The translations under genes were made by a program, and so were the position numbers. From Sedimentisphaerales bacterium (lineage in GTDB: Bacteria > Planctomycetota > Phycisphaerae > Sedimentisphaerales > Anaerobacaceae), in assembly GCA_016931715.1 (NCBI GenBank), contig JAFGEF010000066.1:1-41330 (forward strand): a DNA stretch of 41,330 nucleotides. The letters are read 5' to 3'. The notes below the pieces were generated by a model that saw nothing but the letters and a program-made list of their open reading frames with translations, was not told the DNA's origin and did not search any database. Below are positions 27,101-35,200 of the stretch, one piece after another (positions within the stretch are counted from its first letter, which is position 1; each line of letters starts with the position of its first letter).

Positions 27101-28668
27101 ATGAAGTAGGGCAGCCGCTTTACTGGACTAATGTTTATATGGGCTGGGATAAAGACAGTTTTGGAGTGATGAGTCACTCATCCGAGGAACAGAAATTCGA
27201 GTTTCTTGTTCCCCCGGGGAAATATGAATTGGATGCTTACGGTTCAGGACGTCAAAAAGACGCTTTACAGGGAATCACGGCGAGTACGAAAAGTAAGATT
27301 TTTTCCATTGAAGTCAAAGCGGGAAAATCCGAGCTTGATTTAGGAACTGTAGATATAGAGCCTGAAAAAATATCGGCGATGGTAGGAAAACGCGCACCTG
27401 AAATTGGTCCAATTAAAGAATGGAAGAACGGCTCACCTGTAAAGCTCGCGGACCTTATCGGTAAAGCAGTAATACTTTATTTTGATGGAGATTCGCCTAA
27501 TACATCGCGGGATTTTCCGCCGCTTGTAGCATTGTATGACCAGTTCCACGATAAAGGGCTGGAAATTATTTCTCTGTATAATTGCGAATCGATGGAGCAA
27601 TTGGAAAAGAACTGGACGGAAGTCCTTGAAAGATTTGGCGGCGAATCGGAAGTACCATTTTTAATAGCAATAGATGGAGGTGAATCCGGTTTTTATGAAG
27701 GAACTGATAAAGTAAGATTAGGACAGACATATAATACTTATGATATTACAGGAATCCCGACTACAATCCTTATTGATACAAAAGGAAATATTGCCGGTGA
27801 TTTAAGTCTTTTCTCTGCGAAGGAAATCATTCCGCAAATGCTTGGTATTTCCATAGAGTCGGAACAATCCGAATGGAGGCGAAATTTTAATAAGGTTTAT
27901 TTTCTCGAAGATGGTAAGGTATTAAAACGCATTGCACCGCCTTTCATACCGGAAAGAAAAGAATATTACAAGGTAGAAGATAGTACTCAATATTCGTTTA
28001 TCAATGAGCCGCCTGACTTTTTTACTTTTCATTGGGATGGAAAACTAAATATGTGGGGAGGAGGTTTTGGTAGTGGAAAAAGGCCATTAAAATCGGTTTT
28101 AAATAACAATCTCAGTATGAACAAGAACAGTTTCGAGGGACCTGATGAATTACTCAACGTTGATGTACCGGGTGACTGGATTGTACGAAAAGACGCAACA
28201 GTGGAGCAGAAACTCAAAGCTCTTGAAGAGATCCTTGCTAATGAACTTGGCAGGAATATACGTTTTGAAAAACGTTTTATTGAAAGAGAAACTATCGTAG
28301 CAACAGGTAGTTTCAAGTATAAGCGATTTCCTCTCGCACAAAATGATAGATATATTCTTATGTTTTCAGGTGATTTTATGAGCGAAGATGATGGCGGGGG
28401 CGGAGGTACTGCGAAATCTGTTCATGAATTTATAGAAGCGATTGGCAATTGTATAAATATGCCTTTAATAGATGAAACGAAGCCTCCAAATGATGTAACA
28501 ATTCCTTACAGGCATTATCTTTCAGCTTTTCTTAGCAGAATAAATGATCGAAATGAAAAAGCAGAAAAGGTTTTACAGCTTCTTGATAATATAACTCTTC
28601 AGACAAACCTGCATTTCAATGTTGAGACTCGCCCGATAGAAAAATGGTTTGTTGTGGAATCAGAATGA
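21157..28668 (+). CDS. giant M56 (BlaR1-like) metallopeptidase receptor with CarboxypepD_reg and thioredoxin-like domains
   Basis: 2503 residues. The N-terminus is a BlaR1/MecR1-type membrane zinc peptidase: helices near 13-33, 45-62, 134-155 and 345-362, and AILAHEITHLCSGD with HEITH at 235-239, the likely third ligand in EEVCDA (276-280). BlaR1 carries a penicillin-binding sensor after the last helix; this protein has about 2100 extracytoplasmic residues instead: a beta domain, four or more CarboxypepD_reg repeats, then two tandem modules of about 430 residues (nt about 24120-25390 and 25455-26690), each with CarboxypepD_reg repeats plus the degenerate thioredoxin-like domain (LICFWDIEQRPSRNL). 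A third AhpC/TSA-like domain (nt about 27380-27850, LYFDGDSPNTSRDFP, also no CxxC) and an unassigned C-terminal domain follow. Translationally coupled to the BlaI-like gene. The signal is unknown; the shared domains suggest it monitors or binds the same partner as the upstream secreted paralogues. Confidence 0.88.
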   Translation: MNNIIQTIIGLPLIISIILKITIVLTAGWITHFIVAHYNPRWRVIIWRCVIVGILLVPALIPVRYLQIKIARSSENIISDSYSGPKSLNIAESSDFIVPPVELPVESSYVPEQVSYNNSYKSQKSFSLFTWICEKKITIAICVWAFTSVLLLVRLLIGFNRINRTVRSSSPAPEHLQQMLSKVSCDFNCHRKVILNISGKLHTPFLAGFFRPVIILPEQMISEKNMQETPAILAHEITHLCSGDIFWMFAARIAEILLWFHPLVWKLRNVHDAACEEVCDAVAAGYLGSAELYSSALARAALNVRGIVSTIGAIPMARSSNILIRLRTLKRKVYSSPIAKKWVALSVSAIMIVFICFGGLKLVYAEQNQSNNEEIPVSSSQNEYVYEGKLAFNKELPVDLSAGTSDYPELIKIKSVSFVEGKYTNAWTVSVNIGWMPVVDSSWKIKTELLDRDGKILHHSRDEETVFTCKASDSNNEAWQNVELDLDSMTNQGRRHAARFRLILEPVENPSVKEDAQMHTINVIAIEQEDKQSLADTALVVSSHYIQDIYTYRKTLYVTDSRGHCEIKFNRNDLSNLNIEARKQNFVTMAKSWTNSGSSSTNDSEIVNLPDTYKNEMLKASEIGGFVNDEDGNAIEAAKVIISVSLRMADGDISITRCVLTDSNGKWKIEGVPHETDRFQIGFRHPDYKSDPWASRLLSGQELIDVKALKYVGVLSKGITFTGKVLDDNGNAIQDAAVMISEGSSSPFFDITDSKGQFKLAASGNRGDYGSRAPTIIVEAQGYAPGKKEVDIVANPEPLKFKLSKGRDIKCHVVDKQGNPVAGGWTVFEPFDDNRDYSILLDNTDSKGDFIIPNVADRDIKLTVGKQGFITIRDYVIGASETEVTVVMKRSLTINGTVTDADTDRPIPNFGITAVYSQVYTNERPVLFTGGKYELSFNETSRQTMKLLVSAVGYEQAESEEFNIEEGTKEINFKLTRSAGVTKAPVVRMPQPSARTITGIVKDEKGLPVKDAVITSTEPFYDLDAVITEMATNAEGKFSFKIYMSSGGMGGVVSTAPMIQTTNIIIVRQKERNLAAVSEFDDKTDNLEITLSPGNIISGKVVDVNDSGIPQAELSLGYFISDRSIVSFPEPTKIDPNGNFEIRAVPQGLKYLISASGEGYGQREVQVNTSDIQEGSVNLKPLVLNAANLTVSGIVVDQFDELVSNARIYASGNGQPSMPDIYTNTKGEFIIENVCSGQINIQVQKESPEPLLGRVRANGGDQDIKIVISSVGTQSRIVPRQPASLVNKAFPNFENIEIDFSPEQSKGKRILICFWDIEQRPSRNLVTELSKKADELKEKNVVVLLIHSSEIKEDELHNWLDEYKVPFISGRITSDFDKVKFNWGVRGLPWLILTDKNGKIQAEGIDLEEGMKVINSSYYDEKTAGQVLQTTSEPSVRIITGIVKDVNGLPVKDAIITTMPFPGEEIITDNEGKFQFRRAVSSGGRTMTSPMFPETIYINARQKDRNLAAAVEYDDKTDNYEIKLSPGIIISSKVVDVNGTGIQNADITLVIWGSESGFGTRESAKINSDGSFEIRALSDGFRYSVQANADGFGERSITINTSEAVNERIDLEPLVLEVANLSVSGIVVDQFDQPISNARIVGHGNGQPSMRETYTNTKGEFTLDGLCAGGINLQVQKEGPEPLIGLKAAKGGDKDVKMVVSILNPQGRLVPRQPSSLVNRSFPNFESIEIEFSPEQSKGKRLLICFWDIEQRPSRNLVTELAKRADELTQKGVIVLLIHSSEVTVDELKKWLDEYKIPFISGRVVKDFERTLFKWNVRAQPWLILTDGNAKILSEGFNFSELSDRLDNKNTSEAGQIQKGAISDTIVLRLLDSEGMPVIGARVGTNVETRDNKVLNSNLSWSLREHENSISDQWGEVKLSREKLFPESWSEERKVGIYVLHEERKIGAICEVKSKEDERNVIELKLVPVCHVYGKLDSKGLNEVGQPLYWTNVYMGWDKDSFGVMSHSSEEQKFEFLVPPGKYELDAYGSGRQKDALQGITASTKSKIFSIEVKAGKSELDLGTVDIEPEKISAMVGKRAPEIGPIKEWKNGSPVKLADLIGKAVILYFDGDSPNTSRDFPPLVALYDQFHDKGLEIISLYNCESMEQLEKNWTEVLERFGGESEVPFLIAIDGGESGFYEGTDKVRLGQTYNTYDITGIPTTILIDTKGNIAGDLSLFSAKEIIPQMLGISIESEQSEWRRNFNKVYFLEDGKVLKRIAPPFIPERKEYYKVEDSTQYSFINEPPDFFTFHWDGKLNMWGGGFGSGKRPLKSVLNNNLSMNKNSFEGPDELLNVDVPGDWIVRKDATVEQKLKALEEILANELGRNIRFEKRFIERETIVATGSFKYKRFPLAQNDRYILMFSGDFMSEDDGGGGGTAKSVHEFIEAIGNCINMPLIDETKPPNDVTIPYRHYLSAFLSRINDRNEKAEKVLQLLDNITLQTNLHFNVETRPIEKWFVVESE

Positions 28669-28682
28669 ATAAGTAATGATTA

Positions 28683-29504
28683 TTATTTATTAGTTGGTTG
28701 TTTAGAGCGGCTGAAAATGGTTTCCAGTTTAAGTGCTTTTGGGCCGCAGTTTGTACATTCGAGGCAGCGTATGCATCGCAGGTCGTTTGGACTTTTTTCC
28801 GGTTGAATTCCATACTCACAGAGTTTGTGGCATCTTTTGCAATCCGTGCATTTTTCCGGATTGAATTTTAAGAAAAATACAGAAACACGATTGAAAAGTG
28901 AAAAAATCGCTCCGAGCGGGCATAATATTCGGCACCATGGTCTTTTAATAAAAAATACGGCGATTAAAAATAATACAAGAACTATGAGTTTAATCGCATT
29001 CGGCCATAGAATCTTCTCGCCTGCGATTGCCTGTCCGACCATAGCTGGAACGGCAGATTCGATTGCACCGGCTGGGCAAATACGACACACGAAAAGCGGA
29101 TGCTCTTCACCAAAGAAATATGGTACAGCCAATACGGTAATGATTAAAATTACGTAGCGAAAATATCCTGTAAATTTTGGCAAGTCGAATTTCGGAGTTG
29201 GGATTTTTCCTGCTAAATCCTGCAGGAAACCAAATGGGCATACCCAGCCGCATATAAGCGTGCCGAATAATACTCCAATTGTTATTAAAAAGCCAACCGC
29301 TACGAACGGAAAAATGTGAAGTGCGCCGAATTGGGCGATAACGCCGATAGGGCAGGCAAACGTCGAAAGGGGACATGCGTAACAATGGAAAACAGGCGAG
29401 CACATCGAGTGCATACGCAAACCCAGTGGATCTAACCAAACGATAAGAAAAGCCGTCTGTATCCACATTCGCCAGCCAATTAGTTTTGCAGTTAGATTCT
29501 TCAA
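28683..29504 (-). CDS. NapH/CcoG-like membrane polyferredoxin
   Basis: 273 residues with about five hydrophobic segments and many cysteines: HCYACPLSTFACPIG near the N-terminus, CGWVCPFGFLQDL, CRICPAGAIES, CRILCPLGAIFS, and two C-terminal 4Fe-4S motifs (CTDCKRCHKLCEYG and CIRCLECTNCG). This is the NapH/NosR-like membrane electron-transfer layout, moving electrons from quinol or ferredoxin across the membrane. The start is TTG 29504 (no strong ribosome-binding site); ATG 29468 within MWIQT is an alternative. It lies 36 bp after the small selenoprotein 3 gene on the same strand, so the two are probably one transcript, and it may supply electrons to that Cys/Sec pair (inference). Confidence 0.85.
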   Translation of the reverse strand: MKNLTAKLIGWRMWIQTAFLIVWLDPLGLRMHSMCSPVFHCYACPLSTFACPIGVIAQFGALHIFPFVAVGFLITIGVLFGTLICGWVCPFGFLQDLAGKIPTPKFDLPKFTGYFRYVILIITVLAVPYFFGEEHPLFVCRICPAGAIESAVPAMVGQAIAGEKILWPNAIKLIVLVLFLIAVFFIKRPWCRILCPLGAIFSLFNRVSVFFLKFNPEKCTDCKRCHKLCEYGIQPEKSPNDLRCIRCLECTNCGPKALKLETIFSRSKQPTNK

Positions 29505-29516
29505 TGTATTTTTTTG

Positions 29517-29533
29517 ACTATGGACACCATAGT
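29517..29533 (-). promoter_or_regulatory. SECIS-like hairpin of selenoprotein 3
   Basis: On the minus strand ACTATGG-TGT-CCATAGT forms a perfect 7-bp stem, 16 nt after UGA 29552-29550. With a 5-nt loop (GTGTC) the first loop base is G. No U-run follows on the minus strand, so it is not a terminator for this gene. Unlike the other two, it lies 3' of the real stop codon and is free of coding constraint. Confidence 0.72.
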
Positions 29534-29540
29534 TCGATAT

Positions 29541-29801
29541 TTAATGACCTCATGTAGCGCAGGTCGCAGGGGGTTTCTCGCCTACAGCAAAGGTTTGGTT
29601 TATTTTTCCTGACTCGTCACGTTTTATGCCGCCTATCGAGGCAAGTTTGATAAGTGCAGGCTCGGATTTTTGTAAAATAATGTTTTCATCCTTCTGCTTT
29701 GCCGAAATGCCTGCGGAATGGAATAAAGCGCCGTAGCTTAACAATGCGGCTCCGAGCAGTATGAAAAGGCTCACAACAATAATTTTTACCTGATTTTTCA
29801 T
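29541..29801 (-). CDS. selenoprotein 3: small membrane-anchored protein ending CATUGH (UGA at 29550-29552 = Sec)
   Basis: 86 residues from ATG 29801 (GGAG 10 nt upstream) when UGA 29552-29550 is read as selenocysteine. One N-terminal membrane helix (QVKIIVVSLFILLGAALLSY) anchors a short extracytoplasmic stretch with the end GEKPPATCAT-Sec84-Gly-His, then TAA at 29543-29541. Cys81-x-x-Sec84 is a redox-type CxxU pair. A hairpin with a G-containing loop lies 16 nt after the UGA, beyond the stop. Neighbours support it: tRNA-Sec is 97 bp upstream and a polyferredoxin gene 36 bp downstream, both on the same strand. A conventional reading would end the protein at CAT, dropping three residues. I do not recognise the family by name. 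A terminal redox shuttle served by the polyferredoxin is plausible but unproven. Confidence 0.75.
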
Positions 29802-29898
29802 CCTGAAATAACTCCGTTTATATAAGCCTGCCTTATTCAATATTATCCATTATCGGCGATTCTTCTGCAAATAAATTTTCATATTTTAGTTAAAAAAA

Positions 29899-29993
29899 TG
29901 GCGGAGGCGAATGGGAATCGAACCCACCCGGGACCTTATCGACCCCACACTGGTTTTGAAGACCAGGAGCACCACCAGGCACCAGTCACCTCC
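29899..29993 (-). tRNA. selC: tRNA-Sec (anticodon UCA)
   Basis: 95 nt including encoded CCA. The anticodon loop CTTCAAA is closed by CTGGT/ACCAG and has anticodon TCA (29959-29957), which reads UGA. The acceptor stem is 8 bp (GGAGGTGA/TCGCCTCC, one U-G), an expanded D arm is present, and a long variable arm pairs GGGGTC with GGTCCC. The T loop is TTCGATT. These are the diagnostic features of bacterial tRNA-Sec. Its presence shows that the organism decodes UGA as selenocysteine. selA, selB and selD are not in the window. Confidence 0.97.
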
Positions 29994-30031
29994 GCGACAA
30001 CTTCATATTTTAACTTTATTGCAGTTAGAAA

Positions 30032-30550
30032 TCAGTTTGAATCGAGGCTTTCATTTTTAATAATTTCGGTCTTTATTTTCGTGCGTTTGTCCTCTATCTT
30101 CTTATTATCATCTGCAAACTTCTGATTGGTATCAGCAATTTGCTTTTCTAATTGTGCGATTTTTTGCGTATCATTGGCAGTTTTTGCGGCAGACAATCTT
30201 TTCTCCAGCGAGGCAATTTTCTTATTTTTATTTGATTCTGCTTTTGCGGTTTTTTTATCTAAAGCTTTAAGCTGCTGCTGGTGATTCTTGCCATATGCAA
30301 AACCAAATATCTTTTTTTGTCCTGATTCTTTTTTTACTGCAGCGGCTTTTTCTGTCTCCTTTTTGGTTTTGGCCGCCTTTACTTCCTGATTTTTACCGGC
30401 ATCAGGTTTTTCTTTTGATTGTTTCGGAGCCTGAACTTCAGATTTCTGATTTCCACCGCCTTTGCCTGAATTGCCTTTTTTGGCGTATACTGTGTTACAG
30501 ATAAGCAATACGGCAGAAGCGATAATCATAAATCTCATTATGCTCTTCAT
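30032..30550 (-). CDS. secreted Lys-rich coiled-coil protein, unknown function
   Basis: 172 residues from ATG 30550, preceded by AAGGAAAT; an upstream in-frame start at 30574 lacks this and disrupts the signal. The signal peptide (KSIMRFMIIASAVLLICNTV, cleaved at YAK) is followed by a low-complexity region very rich in Lys, Glu, Ala and Gln, then a heptad-like helix (SLEKRLSAAKTANDTQKIAQ, LEKQIADTNQKF). It probably forms a periplasmic coiled coil. No enzymatic motif is seen. It is upstream of the tRNA-Sec gene on the same strand, with 38 bp between; any link to selenium is not supported. Confidence 0.75.
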   Translation of the reverse strand: MKSIMRFMIIASAVLLICNTVYAKKGNSGKGGGNQKSEVQAPKQSKEKPDAGKNQEVKAAKTKKETEKAAAVKKESGQKKIFGFAYGKNHQQQLKALDKKTAKAESNKNKKIASLEKRLSAAKTANDTQKIAQLEKQIADTNQKFADDNKKIEDKRTKIKTEIIKNESLDSN

Positions 30551-30633
30551 AATATTTCCTTTCGAAAAATACACAAGTCTTCCTTAAGCTATGATACATT
30601 AAACAAGAAGCTAATGACTATTTAATAGTTCTA

Positions 30634-31053
30634 TTATCTTTTTGTACTTAGAATATCCCGGATTTCTGTGAGAAGCTTTTCCTGAGCAGAAGGAGCCGGC
30701 GGCGCTGCCGGTGCTGCTTCCTGTTTCTTCTTAAGCGAATTCATAAGTTTTATCATCATAAAAATTGCGAAAGCTACGATGATGAAATCGATAATCATGT
30801 TAATAAAAGTACCAATGTTAATCGATACAGCAGGTATAGCTTTACCGGCGGCATCTTCAGCAGCGCCCTTTAACACTATTTTAATATCGCTGAAATCAAC
30901 TCCCCCTAACAGCACTCCGATCGGGGGCATTATAATATCAGCGACTAATGAGCTGACAATTTTGCCGAATGCGCCGCCGATAATAATACCGACCGCCATG
31001 TCAACGACATTACCACGCATTGCAAACGCTTTGAATTCCTGTAACATACCCAT
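30634..31053 (-). CDS. mscL: large-conductance mechanosensitive channel MscL
   Basis: 139 residues. Pentameric inner-membrane safety valve opened by membrane tension during hypo-osmotic shock. The N-terminal amphipathic helix [19 protein letters not shown], the pore helix TM1 with [25 protein letters not shown], a periplasmic loop (about 48-76), TM2 (about 77-103) and the cytoplasmic helix [11 protein letters not shown] are all present, with a Pro/Ala linker before the last helix. The length is normal. It appears to be a single gene. Confidence 0.97.
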   Translation of the reverse strand: MGMLQEFKAFAMRGNVVDMAVGIIIGGAFGKIVSSLVADIIMPPIGVLLGGVDFSDIKIVLKGAAEDAAGKAIPAVSINIGTFINMIIDFIIVAFAIFMMIKLMNSLKKKQEAAPAAPPAPSAQEKLLTEIRDILSTKR

Positions 31054-31222
31054 AATTTAGCCCTTTCATACAAGCATAACTTTTAAAAAAATATGTTTTG
31101 AACTTTTTATCTTCCTTTTTTATGTCAATAAACTTCGATAAATTAGATATTACTGACAGATATTATAAGAGAATTAATAAAAAGAACAAGAATCTTATCG
31201 CATTTTTTATAAGAAGAAAAAA

Positions 31223-31687
31223 TCAAATCTCTCCGGGTGGGAAATCTATAATTATTGGCTTTTTCGGGTATAGACCAATATGGTAGAAGCATTTTTCAGC
31301 TAAACTCAGACTTTTTACCCATTGACGAATTGCCTCTTTAAGCTTTGAAATATGGGGATGTTCTTTCTCGTTTAGTTGTGTTAATATGGGGAAAGCGGCA
31401 TCCTTATGGTTGGCAATAAGCATAGCAGTTGCGAAGTTGATTTTGTAAAGCACAGGCGTATCGGAAGGAATGCAAACATGTCCCTGAAATACAATATCTC
31501 TAATCGCTGTTATAGCTTCTTCGATTTTGCCCGTCCGCATTAAACAGACGCCACGTGCATTTTCCAAAACTGGCGATTGCTGGCCGAGATGTTCAATGAA
31601 TTTGAGTGCCTCAAGAGGGCGATTCTGATTCAATAATTCACGAATATGTTCAATAGACGAAGATGTATTTTGTTTAACAGTATTCAT
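31223..31687 (-). CDS. small TPR-like protein, unknown function
   Basis: 154 residues from ATG 31687, which follows GGAG at about 10 nt; the ATG at 31705 (MWSLIN) overlaps that ribosome-binding site and is less likely. The helical pairs IRELLNQNRPLEALKFIEHL, NARGVCLMRTGKIEEAITAI and INFATAMLIANHKDAAFPIL have the small/large residue spacing of tetratricopeptide repeats. No signal peptide, so probably cytosolic and a protein-protein adaptor. The C-terminus (LYPKKPIIIDFPPGE) is non-helical. No specific partner is indicated by context. Confidence 0.7.
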   Translation of the reverse strand: MNTVKQNTSSSIEHIRELLNQNRPLEALKFIEHLGQQSPVLENARGVCLMRTGKIEEAITAIRDIVFQGHVCIPSDTPVLYKINFATAMLIANHKDAAFPILTQLNEKEHPHISKLKEAIRQWVKSLSLAEKCFYHIGLYPKKPIIIDFPPGEI

Positions 31688-31830
31688 ATTAATAAGACTC
31701 CACATAAATATATTATTGTTTGTTATTCGGGCGGATTATAGTGAGATAAAGAATATAAATTCTCAGAATCAAGTGTAGAACTTCCGCGCAGAATATATTA
31801 AAACGGTATGATTATTTACTGGATGGTCTG

Positions 31831-32169
31831 CTAAATTGTAAGCAGGCAATTAAGAGAGAGTAAAGAATACTTATGCAGTTTGCCTGGAGCAAAATAAAGC
31901 GATTGGCAGTTACTGATATGCTGATTGCTGGTACCGGCAGAGAAAACGAGAAATATTTTGGACGGGCCGGTTAGGTCTGTTATTTTTTTACCTGTCTGCT
32001 CCTGGCGTGAAAAAATTATAGCTGTGTCTGAATTTTCATAACCAGTAGTGATGAACGGTTTATTACGAGTATCTTGATTTTCTTTTTTTAATACAGTCTT
32101 ACCGCACACATTAACATTTGTTAACGAGGCGATAAAAATCAGTATAATCAATATTTTAAGAAGCCGCAT
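31831..32169 (-). CDS. small secreted hypothetical protein
   Basis: 112 residues from ATG 32169, chosen because AGGAAG lies 8 nt before it and a signal peptide (RLLKILIILIFIASLTNV, cleaved near VCG-K) follows directly. The mature part is about 85 residues, polar, with no motif I recognise. It lies between the TPR-like gene and the RND operon, on the same strand as both. Function unknown. Confidence 0.55.
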   Translation of the reverse strand: MRLLKILIILIFIASLTNVNVCGKTVLKKENQDTRNKPFITTGYENSDTAIIFSRQEQTGKKITDLTGPSKIFLVFSAGTSNQHISNCQSLYFAPGKLHKYSLLSLNCLLTI

Positions 32170-32253
32170 ATTATCACTTCCTGAAGATAGCTTAATAAAC
32201 ATTTCTTTATTATAATTTATAAAGCTGTTTTGTCAAATAATTGTATTTGCGGT

Positions 32254-35200
32254 CTATTTTTCTTTCCCGGTATGTTTTTTATTTTTACGTGTGAACAGGT
32301 CGTATAAAATCGGCATTACGATAAGCGTTAAGATACCAGAAATTAAGATTCCGCCTACCGATGCGATACCTACGCCGTTACGCATTTCAGCACCTATTCC
32401 TTTGCTTAAAGCAAGCGGCAGCATTCCAAGAACAGCGGCGAAAGTAATCATCGCAACGGGCCTGAATTCTTCACATGCGGCGCTTATCATTGCCTTATGA
32501 ACTGGTACGCCTTCCTTAATATGAACGTTCAACTGGTCCATAATCAAAATTGCATTGTTAACTACAATTCCAATCATCATTACCGAGCCCATAAGCACAA
32601 ACATGTCTATACTTATACCCGCTAATGCAAGTGCCCACATCACACCAATCATAGCTAAAGGCAGGGTGACAAGAATAAGCCATGGCTGTTTGAATGATTC
32701 GAGAATGGCAGCAAGTGTTAATATTACAAGAATTACAGCAATCATGCCCGCTTCTGCAAATGCGGTATTGGCTTCACTCATTCTTTCATACATGCCTGTA
32801 AATTTGTATTTGTAACCAGATGGAAATTGTCCTTTTTCATCTATTTCCTTGCTGATTAAATTTACAGCAGTCCCCAAGGGCAAATTGCTTCCAAGATTTG
32901 CTAAAACTTTCGCTACTCTCTGCTTATCTTCTCGCGTAATTTGAATTGGAGCGATACGTTGATTTATATTTGCCAGATTAGTCAGAGATATAGGTTTTCC
33001 TGCCGCAGCAGGGAACATGAATTGTTCAACCTGCTGCTTTCCCTCCTGAGAGGCAAATTTTACTACGATATCGTAATTGCGGTCTCCTCTTTTAAATATC
33101 CCCGCGTTCAGTCCTTCAAGATTTGCCCGCAGTGTCATACCAAGTCCGACAGCCGGTATTCCTAAATCGGATAAAACAGAACGATTTGGCATGATAGCTA
33201 ATTCAGGTTTACCCGTTCTTACTGTAGTATCGGCGTCTTCTATGCCGTTAATATTATCTGCAAGCTGCTGTGTACGGATTGCCAGACTGTCAAGTGTTTC
33301 AAATTCCCTGCCGGCAATCTTCAGTTCTATATCCTGACTTTGCCCTCCGACAATAGCTGGCTGGCTCACTGATACTAAGGCTTCAGGATAATCTTTTAAG
33401 CGATTTCGCACTTCCGTCTGAAGTTCGTCAATACTTAAAGTTCTTTTATCACGATCACTAAATACAAGAAGAACCTGAGCCAGATATACACCTTCAGAAG
33501 ATTGACCGATTACTCCTTCGACTTTTCCGATGGAGACGAGTATATGCTTGAGTTCAGGCAAATTATTAAGCATTTGTTCGACCTGCTCAATCCTGCCGGA
33601 AGTTTTTTTCAAATCATACCAGGTTGGATATTCAAGTCTTACAAACAACTTTGCCTGGTCAGATTCGGTAACAAATCCAAAACCTATTTTTTTAGTTAGT
33701 GACATGGACTGAACAAAAAGAACTATGACCAGCAGAAGTGTAGCAATTGCGGCGATTCTGTGTTTTTCATTGAAAGATAAAAGACGGCGGTATCCGTTAA
33801 TAATAGTACCCAAAAGACGGTTAAATTGCGTTTCCATGCCAAAAAGAATGCCTTTTCGCTGAGTCTGCCTGGGTTTTAATAAAATAGAGCACAAAATAGG
33901 TGTCAATGTAAAAGATATAAACAGAGATACCGCCGTCATTATTAACATACTCATAGCCAGGGGTTTCATAAATGAACCGATAATCCCACCCATCATGGCA
34001 ATCGGGAACAGCACGACTATATTTGTTCCGGCGCTTGCAAGAACCGCGATAAAAGCCTCACTCGTTCCGAGTCTTGATGCTTCTTTGGGATCACCTGTTT
34101 TATCGAGTCTTTTAACTATTGCTTCCAGTACTACGATAGAGTTTGTAACAAGAATTCCAACTGACATTCCGATAGCAATAAGAGTGGACATATTCAGAGA
34201 ATATCCTGACATTTGCATAAAGAACAGGCCTATGATAATTGTCAGCGGCATTGTTATTCCTACTACCATTGTAGCACGTATGTTATAAAGGAATAAAAAC
34301 AAAATCAGCGCAGTAAGAACAATACCTCCCAGAACATTCAGCCATGCACTTTCTACTGTAGCTTCAATAAAGCGTCCATCATCATTAATCCATATCAGCT
34401 CCATGCCGCCGGGCAATTCCTGTATAATATTAGCCATTTCTGTTTTTACGCTGCTAACGACGCGAACTGCATTTGCCTCAGCCTTCTTTTTAATCTTTAT
34501 ATATATACATGGTTTGCCGTCAATAGCTGCCTTTTGACGCAATTCCTCAGTGGTCATTACTATCTGCCCAATGTCACGAATATAGCATCGCTGATTGTTT
34601 TCGTTCGCAACTTCGAGATTGCCTATATCGGCTATATTTTTAAATTCTGCATCGAATTTAACTGTAAATTCACGTCCAGATTCCTGAATACGACCTGACG
34701 GGATTGTTCTGATTCCGTTTTTAATTGCTTCAACCACATTGCTGCTCGACAGACCTTTCGCGGCCAATTTATCACGATCAATTACTATGTGAACTTCGCG
34801 TTTGGCGCCGCCGATAAGCTCGACGTCAGCAACGCCGGAAATAACTGTTAATCTGTCTCTGAGTGCATTGTCTGCGAAATCATAAAGCTCATCCAGTGAG
34901 ACATCGCCCGTTAGAGCAAGGTTGACGATGGCTTGAGCATTAATATCGAATTTTAGAATTTTCGGATCTTCAACATCTTCGGGAAAATCGGCTTTAATTA
35001 AATCAAGTTTCTCTCGTACATCCGTTGCTGCTATATCTACATCTATACCGAGATTAAACTCCAATAAAGTCTGACATACATTCTCCATACAGGCGGAACT
35101 TACGTGCTTGAGTCCGTCGATGGTTACAACCTGGTCTTCTATTCGTTTGGCTACATCTGTTTCAATTTGTTCAGGAGTAGCTCCGGGATATACTGTTGCA

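Noticed and set aside
28666..28668. UGA ending the M56 receptor as a Sec codon
   Set aside because: No nearby hairpin and no Cys/Sec-like motif at the C-terminus.
20771..28668. Beta-lactam resistance regulator pair
   Set aside because: The repressor and M56 protease match blaI-blaR1 order, but the receptor has no penicillin-binding domain and no beta-lactamase is nearby.
29517..29533. Rho-independent terminator after selenoprotein 3
   Set aside because: On the minus strand the stem is followed by C then an A-run, not a U-run, and the downstream polyferredoxin gene is co-oriented.
30032..30034. UGA of the Lys-rich coiled-coil gene as a Sec codon
   Set aside because: The readthrough would run into the tRNA-Sec gene and no SECIS-like loop follows; an ordinary stop.
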